This document shows, piece by piece, positions 38,205 to 49,779 of a DNA stretch of 64,000 bases (its first letter is position 1; the number at the start of each line of letters is the position of its first letter). The notes beneath the pieces were generated by a model. The model was given only the letters and a program-made list of their open reading frames with translations. It was not told the origin of the DNA and did no database searches. Source of the stretch: Mactra quadrangularis (Eukaryota > Mollusca > Bivalvia > Venerida > Mactridae); contig CM046303.1 in the NCBI GenBank assembly GCA_025267735.1, positions 45,583,380 through 45,647,379 of the forward strand, written 5' to 3'. The position numbers and the translations under genes are program-made.

Positions 38205-41200
38205 CTTTTTTTATCTTTTGTATCATTTTTAGTTTCATCATTCTTTTCTTCTTTAACTGTCTCAGACTCTTCTTTGATTTCTTTCTTAATATCAACCTTC
38301 TCTTCTGGTTCTTTCTTTACTTTGGAACTACCTTTAGGAGCTGAAGAGAAACAAATCTTTATAATACTTAGTTTACAGTAATTTTATATGTGATTGGGGA
38401 ACAGTCAAACTGTTGGCCCGAAGTGAAGGGAATAGTGTTTTGAAATGTGTCCCGAGGCTTATGGCCTCCGGAAACAGTTTAAAACACTATTCATGACACT
38501 GAGGGACAACAGTTTGACTGTTCCAAAATCACATATAAAAAAAACTGTTTTATTATCTGATCAATTACTATTTTAACAGTACTTGACAAGTTTACATCTG
38601 CTGAATCAAGATCAATGGACTCTTGATTCATTCGAAGTGCAGCCCAGCTAGCTCAGTTGGTAGCACGCAAGTCTACTGATCCAGGCGTCGTGGGTTCGAT
38701 TCCGTGCAGTGCATACTTTCGTGGAGCTTGGTTATGAAATTATTTCTACGGCCATTCTCCCTCCTACCAATGATTTTTAATTATGTAGGGCAGTTGTCAG
38801 TCACTGACGAAAGTATGCGCTTAGTAGTTGGTTAACAGCTAAATCCAGAGATTTAGCCTTTCCAGAAGGAGTGAGTGGGTTGACTGACCGCCTTTATATG
38901 ACCTATATTAAGTGTTGCTACGGCCTTAAACCCAACAAACAAACCTTATTCATTCAAAAGCATCTGGTAAAGCCTAAAATCCCATAGCAGTTACTTCCCC
39001 TTATATCAGTACAGTAACAGTTCCAATAACATTGCGTAGTGTCAGAGCACGCCCAGGAAACGGTCAAAACTATTGACCGGTCAACAGTTCACTCAGAAAA
39101 ACAGTTAAAAATATCCAATTACATTTATATAAGCAATCAGGTAATCATTCAAACTGAGCCATTCTTGAGTCTAACAACACTTAACATTATCAATTTTATA
39201 ACATATCATACATTTTGGTATAAAATAAGAAACAAAGCAAAACTTTCAAATTGATGTATCTGTAAAAACTTAGGGAGAAGTAAATTCTTCTACATATTAT
39301 GCATTTATTTTAGACTAGTCATACACTTAACCATCAAGTTAGTTACTATTTATAAGGGAAATAATTACTACTACTTACTAAAGATTCCATGTAGAGGTTG
39401 TTTCCCTTTATTGGATGATTTCACTTCCTTCTTTTCACTAACTTTGTCTTCTTTCTCTGTAGAAAAAGGTACATAAACAATATTACTTAGTGAAATAATT
39501 AACATTTCACATTTATTTATTCATACTTCTAGTTTAATTTAATAAACATTTTTCACATTCATTTCCTGTTTAAGATCAAGAGTTAACTTCTGAAAGTTTA
39601 ACTGGGAACAGGTTACCAATTTCAAGCTCATTGTATGAAAGATTCATCTATACATTAATGGCCAAGACTTGGGAAGTTGATAAAAACAACCAGTGAGCCA
39701 ATATTTTACTACTTGTACAGTTACACATAAATCATATTTATCTATGTCTCTGGTGTGACAGATTTTAAAAATACAGATCCTCAATCACTATAACTGCTGA
39801 AAATATGGGGGGCTGAGCCCTCCCCTAAACCCCCCCCCTGTTCATACGGGCCAGCCTTTTAAAACTCACAAGCCCATTCAGACTAGCGATAATTATTTTT
39901 TTATATAAATGGGCTGGTTGAAAATTTGCCTTTCTCTATGTATTTAATCTTAATCAAGCTGATGATCGAAAAGGTGACGAAAGAGTCATTAACAGTTCCT
40001 GTAAAATCATAAAGCTTTAATAAATTTAACATAATCTAAAACAGACCTTTTTCAACTTCTTTTTCTGCTTTAACTTTTTTCTCCTTTGGACTGTCATCCT
40101 TCTTACTTGACTTTCTTTTGTTGGGTTTAGGGGTTGAAACACCTTTTTTGGCTGTACTTTTTTTAACATGACCTCTAGGTTTATCTTCAGCACTCTCAGT
40201 ACCGGAACCAGTGTCCTCAGTCTTTACATCATTGACTGGTTCCTTGCTTTCATCAGATTCTTGGACTTCAGTTTCCATTTTCTCACTTTCTTCTGATTTC
40301 TCAGTAGTTTCTTCAACTTTTTCATCTTTGTGTTCATCTTTCTCTTTAACTTCCGTCCTTGGTTGCTTAGAGGGTGGTGAGTCTGTTTTTTCTTGGATAT
40401 TTTTCTGAAAAAAAACAACAAGCAGATACATTAATAAATAGATAAACAATTCAATTCTAGTTAAACAGGTCTGGAAATAATGACTTAATGTTTTTACTTA
40501 TGGGGCAACAGTGATTTATCCCCATTTTTTTTTACCAAAATTCAAATATGAATAAGATGTTTACAAGCTCCGAATGTTGCTGTAAGCACTGATATCTTTA
40601 AATTCAAGATAATTGTCCAACAAATTAGTTTTCACAATTTTGAAAGATTATTATAATAAAATTAACAATTTGAAAGGCAGAGGCTATAAAATCTAAAAAC
40701 AACTAGGCAATGATAGATTGCAAATAGACAAAATAGATAATTAAAATTTGCTCCGCATGGTTTAAAAGACTACAAGAAAACCACTACATGTTTATAGACA
40801 GTATAATTATTTACCTGAGGAGAGGAAACTTTCTCTTCACCGTCAACTACCATATCTTCTTCATTTTTCTCTTTTATTGTACTTGGTATACGCTTTCTAG
40901 CACTACCTCCTAAACTCTTACGTGCTGAAACATGAAAATGATACTTGATAGTATAACACTGCTTGGTGGTCTAAGTATTGCTTCTAGATAAACTTCCTAA
41001 AGTTAGCTCAGTTGGTACTCAGTAGGTAGAATGTCCACCTATGAATCCATGGATTGCGGGTTTTGATAACAAAGTGTTTGGTAATAAATTTGGTGTTTGG
41101 AATTTTTTCTATAGCCACCAACTCCCCTAACCTCTGAATGAAGAGGGTTCTTAGAACTAGGAAAAAGCTTGGGTCCAGTTATCTCGTCCAGGAGATGTGA

Positions 41201-44200
41201 GTAGGACAACCGTTACTGACCTCCGCAATATTATTTTATCATGTTTGGTGTAAGATACTAGGAGAATGGAGAGAGAAAATTACCTGTTTTTCTAGCAGGG
41301 AAAGGTGATTTTACAGGTGTGAAGTCTTCTACTGAGGCTTGTGATCCTAATCCAGAATCTTGACTGTTTTTCTCAGGCTAAAACAGAATACTGAGCATGA
41401 AAAAAGCAATCAAACACCATTTGTTATATTTTGAGAAAACATCGAAATTCTTTAAATTTTCAACACAGATAAAAAGTTCATTAAACTTTCTACTAACATG
41501 CCATCAACCATCCTTTCAGCTTGGTTTTACAGCAAATAATCAAAGTTAAAGAACTTGTTTAGTGAACATTAAAGTGTGAACACATACAACTTAATAAAAA
41601 ACTCAATAATAGTAATGGTGTATAGACATACAATCTAGTCTGAGAATTTTGAAGTTTGAAAAGAGATTGTCACAAGATTCCTGATAGTTGGTTATTGCTA
41701 TTCTTTCTTTGCAATATTTTGGTTGCCAGATTGAATACACTCTCCGTAAACAGATATCCTGTAGAGCGTTGTCGTACAGGCTCTCTACTTTCTCCGTTGA
41801 AGGTCACGTCGAGAACTTTTTGTCAACCAATCAATGCGTAGCTTTCATCTAGACGAAAACACTATTAAACACATTTTGATTTCGTAATTTCTATTTTTAG
41901 ACCAAGGTTTGCATGCTTATTTAACAGTAGTATTATTCACAGTCTGCGATTAGGCGGCTCATTTCAAATTGCGTGACGTAGGCGATGTAAACAAGTTACG
42001 TATCATAACAATTTTGTCATGAATATTATGATGAAAAAAGGTCACCTGAACGTTACCTTTGTTTGGAAAATGCCAGATCTAAATTAGCGAGTCTGCGAGT
42101 GTAAAATTTTAGATCGGGTTTTAATCAGATTGGATTGAATAGTGGTAGTCCCAGAAAACTGGCAATTTCACAGAGAGAAAACATTAGATTAAAATACCTC
42201 AGGAGTTTTTTTATTTTCAATCACTTTTTCCAATCTTTGTTCTTTAGGGGTAGAAGGAGTGACTGGTGTTTTAGAAACATCAACAGCATTCTCTTCCTCC
42301 TCATCACTTTCAATGATTCTAGCTCGTTTTTTAGCTGGTGCTTTAATTGGGGAATCATCTAGCTTGGATGGTGAAACGTTCTTCTGTTTCAAAGGAGATT
42401 TCTCTACCTTGACAGGCGACTTCCTAAAAATGTTGCGAATAAATAGAAAGGAAATAACTCTAACAAGGTCAAAGGTTCATTTATATACAAAGCAGACACA
42501 AAATACAGAAAACTGCAAACACAATATAAGACTAAAATTGAATTTTAAATGATTGATTATTCACTTTGATTTGACCTTGTGACTGCATATTTCATCTCAA
42601 AAGATTCATGATACTAACCTTGAAATCACATCAAGACAAAGCTACTGATCAGTTTGCATAAATACTAGACCAAGCATAAAGCCAGTAGAGTATTGTCAAC
42701 CAACTATACACATACATAAACAATTTCTTCCTGAACAAATGCTTACAGATGAGCTTAAGAACAATGAAGTATGACTTACTTTAAGCCATTGCTGTCTTTG
42801 GATCCAGAATCCTTTTTCACTGATGTAGAGAAAAATGATCTGAAATACACATTAACCATCATTATATACAACAAGCCGAGGTTCGACATTTACTGTTTTT
42901 ACCTGGGATTCTAAGGAAACCCTTGGTCAATTATTCAGAGATTCGTCCTTAAAAAATAATAAAATACAAAGATTTTGGATTCAGATTTTTTAGTCACAAA
43001 TTATGATGAACAATTCATAGGAACAGGGCAATTTAAAGAGATCGCGATGGATTGCTAGCGAACTATCACTGAGATTCTTTCTAAGTTTTTGAGATCCTCG
43101 GAACCCCAGGACACTTTTTGTGTCAAACTCGGTACTGTATACCGGTAAACATATAACATTCTGTTGCATCAGCTGTTTTCCATTTTATGTGACATTTGTC
43201 AGTTAGGACAACCAAATGACTGGTACACTTCTGTTCTCTTTTGCTTCTGGTTTTGAAACTGTAGATGTGAAGATTTTCTTCTGTTTCAAGTAATTGTAAG
43301 TTATCAGCTAGCATCTGGCTAAAAAATGATTGTAACTTTTCACACTTGTTCCTTGTTGATAATACAATGATTCTTGAGCACCATGAGGACATTCTTGCAC
43401 AAAAGAGGCATTTGTACTGTGATTACCCTAAGAGAGTATACTAGAGTTTTAGGTAATTTAACTTATCCCGGTACAACCAATTTTTGGTCAGCTAACGTTT
43501 AATTGCCGTGAAAAGCTTACGTTAGGGACATACAGCGTCTACAAACACCGAAATACTGTTCAACAAACTTTAAACATTAAAAATATGCAAAAAATATAAA
43601 CTTACATCATGTCATGTTTTAGATATCCTTTTTCTACATAACTGACCTAATTTAACTAAACCAATACTGTTATTGAAGTTGTGCAACCAATATTCGGTCA
43701 GATGTTAGTAAAGTATACTGCGCTTGTGCATAGATAGTGTGACAAGATGTCATAAACCATTATTATAAACATTAAACACTAAATTTAACTGTTACTAACG
43801 AATAAACTTCTCAAAACCTATTTACAGTGTATCTTAATGATAGTTATTGAAGTTTACATGTGGAGGAAACACAGTTGGAGCACAGGAATGTGTCTCCTCT
43901 TCTAATGACCCTTACTGTTATAAAAATCGTAAAATTATCCGTTTTGTCATGATAATAGGGCTTTATGACCCCCTAGTAGGCACATGATCCTTAAAAATAA
44001 CTAAGAGTGAAACATTCGGTAATTAATGTATTTAAACTACAACTCCAAATATTTGAAAAAATAAGAAAAGTTTGTAAGGAGCCATATGTCACAAATTCTC
44101 AACTTTTCCGTGAAGTATACTTTTCCAAATATGGAAAAGTGATTGGAGCCATATGAAATGATGTGGTCTGTCAGACGACAAGCTTCGAACAAAGTGAAAA

Positions 44201-44769
44201 GGTTGGATTTAATATTCAAAACACATATTTATGAAGTAAATTTTTGGGAATAGTGAAAACAAGTAAAAATTTGTTGTAGAAAAGTTTTATTCGTTTTTTT
44301 ACCAATTTTATCCCCAATTTTCTTTAAAAAAGGTTGAATGACATACCTATGGCATATGTAAACAAAACATGTGCATGACAAAGTGTTAAGGGCGAGTTTA
44401 GCCAGCATAACTAAAATTTTCCATGGCCGACCGAATATTTGTTGTGACCGAATATAGGTTGTTGCAGAATACATGATACAACCACAATTTTAATCTGGGG
44501 TCACACATGAATACATTTACCCAATCTCGCCCCTTTGCTGCCCGGGTAACACAACAAAATGCATTAAGTGGTTAGACTAACCGTTCGTGAATAGATGGGA
44601 CATCATGGGTATTGCACCCAGGCCTAGGCTAGGGTCGACTATAATTCCAAGTCAAGGGACACAAGAATCGCATATTCCCACAGTGTCATTTAAAAATACC
44701 GACAGAAAAGTGACAAGTTACTTGCTTTCACATTTAAACAATTGTAACTTACGCTATAGAACGCTGCAT
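38205..44769 (-). CDS. LIG1: DNA ligase 1, N-terminal part (8 exons)
   Basis: The coding exons are 44,753-44,769, 42,780-42,839, 42,198-42,423, 41,284-41,377, 40,815-40,924, 40,047-40,404, 39,379-39,456 and 38,205-38,340. All have GT..AG ends and matching phase (1,079 coding bases, 359 codons plus two bases). Residues 2-9 (QRSIASFF) are a perfect PCNA-interacting QxxIxxFF box, as at the start of vertebrate LIG1. Then come DDSPIKAPAKKRARI with an acidic stretch, RKTARKSLGGSARKR (compare RRTARKQLPKR in human LIG1), and GIFTPKGSSKVKKEP (compare SFFTPRK). Many S/T-P sites and Lys-rich nuclear signals are present, and the region is disordered. LIG1 joins Okazaki fragments and seals excision repairs in the nucleus. 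The DNA-binding, adenylation (KYDG) and OB-fold exons were not found. The gene is at least partial in this window. Confidence 0.87.
38382..38540. mobile_element. Foldback element in LIG1 intron 7
   Basis: The arms begin TTTTATATGTGATTGGGGAA and, from the other end, TTTTATATGTGATTTTGGAA. Pairing continues through CAGTCAAACTGTTG and again at GAATAGTGTTTT. Its edge lies only about 42 bases from the exon 8 acceptor. Confidence 0.8.
38638..38947 (+). mobile_element. SINE family A in LIG1 intron 7
   Basis: Well-preserved head (CCAGCTAGCTCAGTTGGTAG and GGTTCGATTCC), body, and tail ending GGCCTTAAACCCAACAAAC. ATTCATTC repeats at about 38,626 and 38,948 are a likely target-site duplication. It lies antisense to the gene. 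Confidence 0.87.
41001..41240 (+). mobile_element. Decayed tRNA-headed SINE in LIG1 intron 4
   Basis: AGTTAGCTCAGTTGGTACTC opens a tRNA-like head. The body words GGAATTTTTTCTATAGCCAC and GTGAGTAGG follow family A loosely. The tail is lost. Confidence 0.5.
41738..42132. mobile_element. 395-bp element M11 with 9-bp TSD, LIG1 intron 3
   Basis: The termini are CACTCTCCGTAAAC and GGGTTTTAATCAGATTG. Perfect 9-bp flanking repeats (GATTGAATA) are at 41,729-41,737 and 42,133-42,141. The second copy, 54,174-54,565, is also flanked by a perfect but different 9-mer. No coding capacity is seen. A 9-bp duplication is compatible with a Mutator-like (MULE) MITE. Confidence 0.85.
43468..44476. repeat. Possible ~1-kb element in LIG1 intron 1
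   Basis: The motif CAACCAATATTCGGTCA or a close variant occurs in plus orientation near 43,474 and 43,685, and in minus orientation near 44,425 and 44,450. CTAACGT..ACGTTAG forms a hairpin at about 43,491-43,526. Frames of 60-81 codons inside are not recognised. The boundaries are not fixed. Confidence 0.4.
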
Positions 44770-44814
44770 GACTCTTTCGTAGGTAAAAAAGAGTGTTTTG
44801 TTTTGGCAAAGAAA

Positions 44815-44822
44815 TTTCCCGC
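44815..44822 (-). promoter_or_regulatory. E2F consensus site upstream of LIG1 ATG
   Basis: TTTCCCGC on the plus strand (GCGGGAAA in gene orientation) fits the E2F consensus TTTSSCGC exactly and lies 46 bases upstream of the start codon. E2F control at G1/S is well established for DNA replication genes including LIG1 in animals. The transcription start is not determined, so the site could be in the promoter or the 5' UTR. Confidence 0.6.
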
Positions 44823-45204
44823 TACGGAGGAAGTTGTACATTAGTTGACTTCGGAATGAAGAGTATTTCAGGGGATAGGTCAAAATACTTACACAGACAC
44901 TGACAACATAAACATACAAGGAATATTGATCACGTGATTGTCATTAGAAATTATATTATTTAGTATTCAAATTAAAATATAACTAAAATAATACATGGGA
45001 TAGCATGATAATTCACCTTTAAAGCTTTATTATGGCTTAACGCTGATTCTTGAAGTGTTACTTTTACAAACTCAATAATTAAATCGTATTATTAAATATT
45101 TGACTGACAGTTTTAATCAATGATATAGGAAAGCACTGACAATTTGAAAATACACATGGTTATACCGAGAGTGGCACAAAATCCACTGCTAACATATACA
45201 AAAA

Positions 45205-46194
45205 GATTGATCATTGACCGTGACTGATTAATCAATATATAGTTCTGTATAAGATAGATCATTAACCGTAACTAATTAATTATAGTTCTGCATCATTATA
45301 GGAAGGTTATTGACCGTAACTGATTAATTATAGTTCTGCATTAATATAGGAAGATCATTGACCGTGACTGATTAATTATAGTTCTGCATCAATATAGGAA
45401 GATCATTGACCGTGACTGATTAATTATAGTTCTGCATCAATATAGGAAGATCATTAACCGTGACTGATTAATTATAGTTCTGCATCAATATAGGAAGATC
45501 ATTGACCGTGACTGATTAATTATAGTTCTGCATCAATATAGGAAGATCATTGACCGTGACTGATTAATTATAGTTCTGCATCAATATAGGAAGATCATTG
45601 ACCGTGACTGATTAATTATAGTTCTGCATCAATATAGGAAGATCATTGACCGTGACTGATTAATTATAGTTCTGCATCAATATAGGAAGATCATTGACCG
45701 TGACTGATTAATTATAGTTCTGCATCAATATAGGAAGATCATTGACCGTGACTGATTAATTATAGTTCTGCATCAATATAGGAAGATCAATGACCGTGAC
45801 TGATTAATTATAGGTCTGCATCAATATAGGAAGATCATTGACCGTAACTGATTAATTATAGTTCTGCATCAATATAGGAAGATCATTGACCGTGACTGAT
45901 TAATTATAGTTCTGCATCAATATAGGAAGATCATTGACCGTGACTGATTAATTATAGTTCTGCATCAATATAGGAAGATCATTGACCGTAACTGATTAAT
46001 TATAGTTCTGCATCAATATAGGAAGATCATTGACCGTGACTGATTAATTATAGTTCTGCATCAATATAGGAAGATCATTGACCGTGACTGATTAATTATA
46101 GTTCTGCATCAATATAGGAAGATCATTGACCGTGACTGATTAATCATTATATAGTTGTGTATCAATAAAGGAAGATCATTGACCGTGACTGATT
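45205..46194. repeat. 48-bp minisatellite, about 20 copies
   Basis: The unit contains AGATCATTGACCGTGACTGA, TTAATTATAGTTCTGCATC and AATATAGGA. The central copies are almost identical (only GTGACTGA/GTAACTGA-type changes), while the edge copies are diverged and vary in length. Two further diverged units occur at about 46,850-46,935, beyond an interruption. Confidence 0.95.
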
Positions 46195-46849
46195 AATTAT
46201 TTTATTTTTATTATTTTATTATTATTATATAGTGCGTAAATGTAGACCCGACCTGGCCAAATGACTGCAAGAATATTCATTACATTGAATACGAATGTAG
46301 TATAAATGCTCGTCACACCGTGACCATGAGGATTGTGATGTAAAAACTTAATACTTCTATAATTTTACGATCGCTGCCGAAGTGTAGAATAAGCGTGGTA
46401 CTGACTTTTGTCGGGATATGTGTAGTTAATTATTAGATGCAAATGTGAAAGATCAGGTCGGGGTCAATGTTTACGCACTATACAATACAATACAATACGG
46501 TACGATACGACAATACAATACAATACAATACAAATTCTTTTATTCTCTCATTTCACATAGACATGAATAAATGAGGTACATAAATAGATATAAATATTTT
46601 TACGAGGCACATGGTAAGGATAGAAGTACAGGAATAAATCAACAATGTTACATAATTATAAAGTATAAATAAATGAAACCAAATAGGGTACCATTCTCGT
46701 TCCCAGAGACTATCAAGACTCTCGATACTAGATCGAGAATCTTGATAACCTCGGGGTACGAGAATATTAGGGTAGCAATCAGGAACTGATTTAATAAGTT
46801 ATGTATTTATATATATGTATTGGTGTCCTCTTAAGGTACGATACGATAA
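46195..46849. repeat. Non-satellite block splitting the 48-bp array
   Basis: This block contains a T/A-rich run, MITE M2, an ACAAT/ACGAT-type pentanucleotide run (about 46,481-46,530) and an imperfect hairpin at about 46,690-46,776. In the hairpin TTCTCGTTCCCAGAG pairs with CTCGGGGTACGAGAA, and ACTCTCGAT with ATCGAGAAT. The array resumes after it. Confidence 0.7.
46228..46482. mobile_element. TA-flanked MITE M2, copy 2
   Basis: It starts TAGTGCGTAAATGTAGACCC and ends GGGGTCAATGTTTACGCACT then ATA. It is inverted relative to 24,359-24,618. Confidence 0.82.
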
Positions 46850-46935
46850 GGATCATTGACTGTGACGGATTACTTATTTTATAGTACTGTATCAATATAA
46901 GAGGATCATTGACCGTGACTGTTTAATTATTAATG

Positions 46936-47997
46936 CTGGCACCTTTCGAACTGGCCATGTGGGCTTATGGAAAGCAATTATATCACGAAGGTAAAGAGAC
47001 CAACTTTGAAATATATATATTCAAATATATGAAATTAAATTTATTGAATATGTATATAACATATTTTATTCAATAGCTTGTTTTTAAACTTTGTTAAATA
47101 CACTAACAGAAATAGTTCGACAATTTTGTTATAGGTTGAAGGCCTGTTTGAGCTGGGAAAACATTATTAAGGGGAGGTAACCATTGCTTTTCTGTGTGGG
47201 TGGTTAAAAACCACCACGATTATAGAAATATTTCCCCACCGTTTCCATCTAAATTTTGACCCTTTGAATTCACTTCATTTACATTAAGAGCAATAAAACA
47301 GTGCAATAACACAAATTTGAGACATGAATGGCAAGACTGCACGAAAAAATCGCCTGATATTCATTCATCGAATGAAATAATTTATCCATGACGCGAGCCT
47401 GGTGATTATTCGTCACTTCCGGTGTGTGCTCATAACATATTCGTGTATTGACATACTGATAGAAATTGTCAAAATGTGAGAAAGTGTTGGATACTATAAC
47501 TCGTGATTTACCCATTAAAGAACCTTCATTTGGATATTAAATATATACATAAAGTGAGTTTCACCCAATGTACGTTGAATCGAGTGTTTAATTTCGATTT
47601 AACACCCTAAATCGTGCATCTATTTTTGAACAGGTGGTTTGTCAAATTCTGGGGCAGTGTTTGTGTACATGATTCACGAGTAACGTGAACTTTCTGCGTG
47701 TTTATGAACTTGGTTGTTTTATATGAAATTCTTTATTAATAATGACAATGACTTGTCAAAATTTGTGATCAGCGAAATTGTCATATTTTATTAATGAATT
47801 ATCAAAATTTTAATTAGCTCAACGTTATCAAATAGTGATTATTTATAGTGATTTCAACTGTCAGAACTGTGACACAAGGCAGAGACATAGATATCTAATA
47901 GATATCCACATTTTTTTAGTACTAACTGAATTTAATCACATTTAAACGTTTTATGCTTCGTATCTTTGATATCAATTTGTTCAATATTGGTACTGCT
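46936..47997. other. Possible promoter and leader region of TMEM184 gene
   Basis: CACTTCCGGT at 47,414-47,423 matches an ETS-type core promoter site. A GTGAGT donor-like word starts at 47,554. A 5' UTR exon between them could splice to the acceptor at 49,062-49,063. This is inference only; no other feature is recognised. Confidence 0.25.
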
Positions 47998-48410
47998 TAG
48001 AGCTGTCATTGATTCCAACGTACGGTATCGGTGTATTGTCAATGTCTTTTTTCCAATCAATAATCAAAATGCATTTTGAAATATCGATAATAAAGCCTAT
48101 AAGATAATTAAATAAGTGTCAAAATTTGCGAGATGAACCTTCTATAGTGAGGGGAAATATGTTATAGACTTTTTTTTTATTTACAACCCGTATAAATCCT
48201 TTTTACTAACTAAAAGTTAACCAGTTTATTGTAGAATACCTAGGTTTAACATTCATGACAAATATACATCGATTATGAGTTTATGACAACATAAATGGTC
48301 CGTATTGTACTGCAATGAATGTATCAATATATATCGCTGTATCGTCTATATTTATTTTTCAATATATCAATATAGTCGATACGCTTTGAGCCAAATCAAT
48401 GACAGCTCTA
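47998..48410. mobile_element. hAT-like MITE with perfect 8-bp TSD (413 bp)
   Basis: Termini TAGAGCTGTCATTGATT and AATCAATGACAGCTCTA are perfect inverted repeats of 17 bp. They are flanked by identical 8-mers GTACTGCT at 47,990-47,997 and 48,411-48,418. The interior has TATCAATATA-type words and no transposase. Confidence 0.92.
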
Positions 48411-48737
48411 GTACTGCTACTGTAAAACTGTACTGTACTGGCACAGGATGACTTGGTACAATCATTTAATGTTCAGAAATAAGTCATTTAAATGTTTCAT
48501 TATGGTGCCACTGTGGTCTAGTTATTATAATGCATATCACTTGTGAAGATGAATAGCTTTCTGTTTGTGTATAAACCTCATGTCATTTAAATAAAAGTAA
48601 ACTGCTTTATGATCTCTTGCAGTACCACTACCAGTCATGACTTCTGGCCATTGATTCCTTGCTGGCTGATATAATCTAATTTGTATGAGATCTTGCGAGC
48701 TTTTTTTGTTGTTGATCAATATGTATAATATAAACCC

Positions 48738-48960
48738 ACCCAGTTAGCTTAGTCAGGTGCATGCATGTCTTAATATGAATCCATGAATCACTTGATTGCC
48801 TGGTGGGAACTACATACCTTCATGGAGTTTGATCATAAATGATTTCATGCAGCCATCTCCATCCTCAGTATCAAATGTGGCTGTTATCAGTCACTAGTGA
48901 AGGTATTGTATGATGTATCTGAGAACTTTTTAAAATTAGCCTTTTAAAGACCACTGATTC
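48738..48960 (+). mobile_element. Decayed tRNA-headed SINE
   Basis: CCCAGTTAGCTTAGTCAGG, then TTCATGGAGTTTGATCATAA and CTGTTATCAGTCACTAGTGA follow the family A head and body in order. The tail is not recognisable. Confidence 0.55.
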
Positions 48961-49063
48961 CTGGAATTTCCGAACATGACCGAAAAACTGTTGAAAACCA
49001 ACTTTAATTTGGTGTAAACCATCATGACATTTCTTATCATTAAAACTATTAACTGTATTTCAG

Positions 49064-49282
49064 ATGGCTAATGTTACAGATAATCTTACCACTACTATTG
49101 TATCACCAAAGAATGGAAGTGTAATTACAACATCATTACCAGTACATCCAGTGGCTAATGGAAGTATGCCTATAAATGATAATGTCACAGAGTTGCAGCC
49201 CTTGATATTTCTGCAAACTAGAGCTGCTCAAGGAATTGCTGGAACATTTGCTTTTGCAGCCATCTTAATAACATGTCATCAG
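49064..49282 (+). CDS. TMEM184-family membrane protein, first coding exon
   Basis: The ATG follows an acceptor directly (TGTATTTCAG at 49,054-49,063). The exon encodes 73 residues and ends in phase 0 at a GT donor (49,283). Residues 1-46 are Thr/Val/Asn-rich with five N-X-S/T sequons (Asn 3, 7, 17, 32, 40), as expected for a lumenal or extracellular N-terminus. Residues 48-73 include FLQTRAAQGIAGTF and AILITCHQ. These match the start of the first membrane segment of TMEM184A/B/C, where FLMTTAAQAISG and ALLITCHQ are typical. The family has seven predicted membrane segments and was linked to membrane trafficking and organic-solute transport. The next exon (usually beginning IYMHL) was not found in the remaining 14.7 kb. 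The paralogue is not resolved. Confidence 0.82.
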
Positions 49283-49483
49283 GTTTGTAGTTTATCTAAT
49301 CTGTTAACTTTATTATCAGAACACTGTACCTTGACCTGTGACTGATTAAAACTTTATCAGTCGTCAGGATTTTTTCTTGGAAAACTTTTTAGGAGGGTCA
49401 CAGTGTTCCTCTAGGTATATAATTTTGAAGTCATTGGTAAGATTTTGGGGACTCATTATCTAGTCACTAAATACTAATAGTCT

Positions 49484-49740
49484 TCATCATCATCATCATT
49501 ATCCAGTTTAGTTTTAAATGGCTGTTGATTAATCCTTTGGCAAGGGTGAGGCCTGTCTGTCTCATCTGGAGTGAAGTCTTCCTCTCCATGATTGGCAGTC
49601 TTGAGGGTTGGTGCCACCCATTTTCTGTATCAGTCGATCACGCTTAACCAGGTCTTCCATGGTTAGCTTTGGTCTGCCTCTGCCCTGATGTGCAGTAACG
49701 TTTAAGTCTCTGACTTGGGAGATCCAGCTTGTGCTACGTT
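49484..49740 (-). mobile_element. Probable LINE 3' fragment with ATG-repeat tail
   Basis: On the minus strand it translates to a degraded C-terminal segment (GRGRPKLTMEDLVKRD, then DRQASP) with in-frame stops, ending in ATG repeats. Layout and tail resemble the ends of RTE-like non-LTR elements common in mollusc genomes. It lies in the TMEM184 intron, antisense. Confidence 0.5.
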
Positions 49741-49779
49741 CTTACACCTTAAATATGTGGTTTAGTTCTGCATTAATTA

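Noticed and set aside
40211..40408. Plus-strand Ser-rich frame
   Set aside because: It is antisense to LIG1 exon 6; its Ser-richness is the complement of the Glu/Lys-coding exon.
38205..44769. Assignment of the minus-strand Lys/Glu-rich exons to RFC1 or MSH6
   Set aside because: The 17-base exon gives MQRSIASFF at the start, and the RKTARKS and IFTPK words match LIG1. RFC1 and MSH6 lack this combination.
44587..44844. 85-codon plus-strand frame
   Set aside because: It is antisense to the LIG1 first exon and has no recognisable similarity.
44860..44940. Strong GTAAGT donor on the minus strand at about 44,891 as the LIG1 first exon
   Set aside because: The upstream frame would give no PCNA box. 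The exon at 44,753-44,769 gives a perfect family match, so the other donor is at most part of an untranslated exon.
45205..46194. CRISPR-like array
   Set aside because: The units are contiguous 48-bp repeats with no unique spacers, in a eukaryotic genome.
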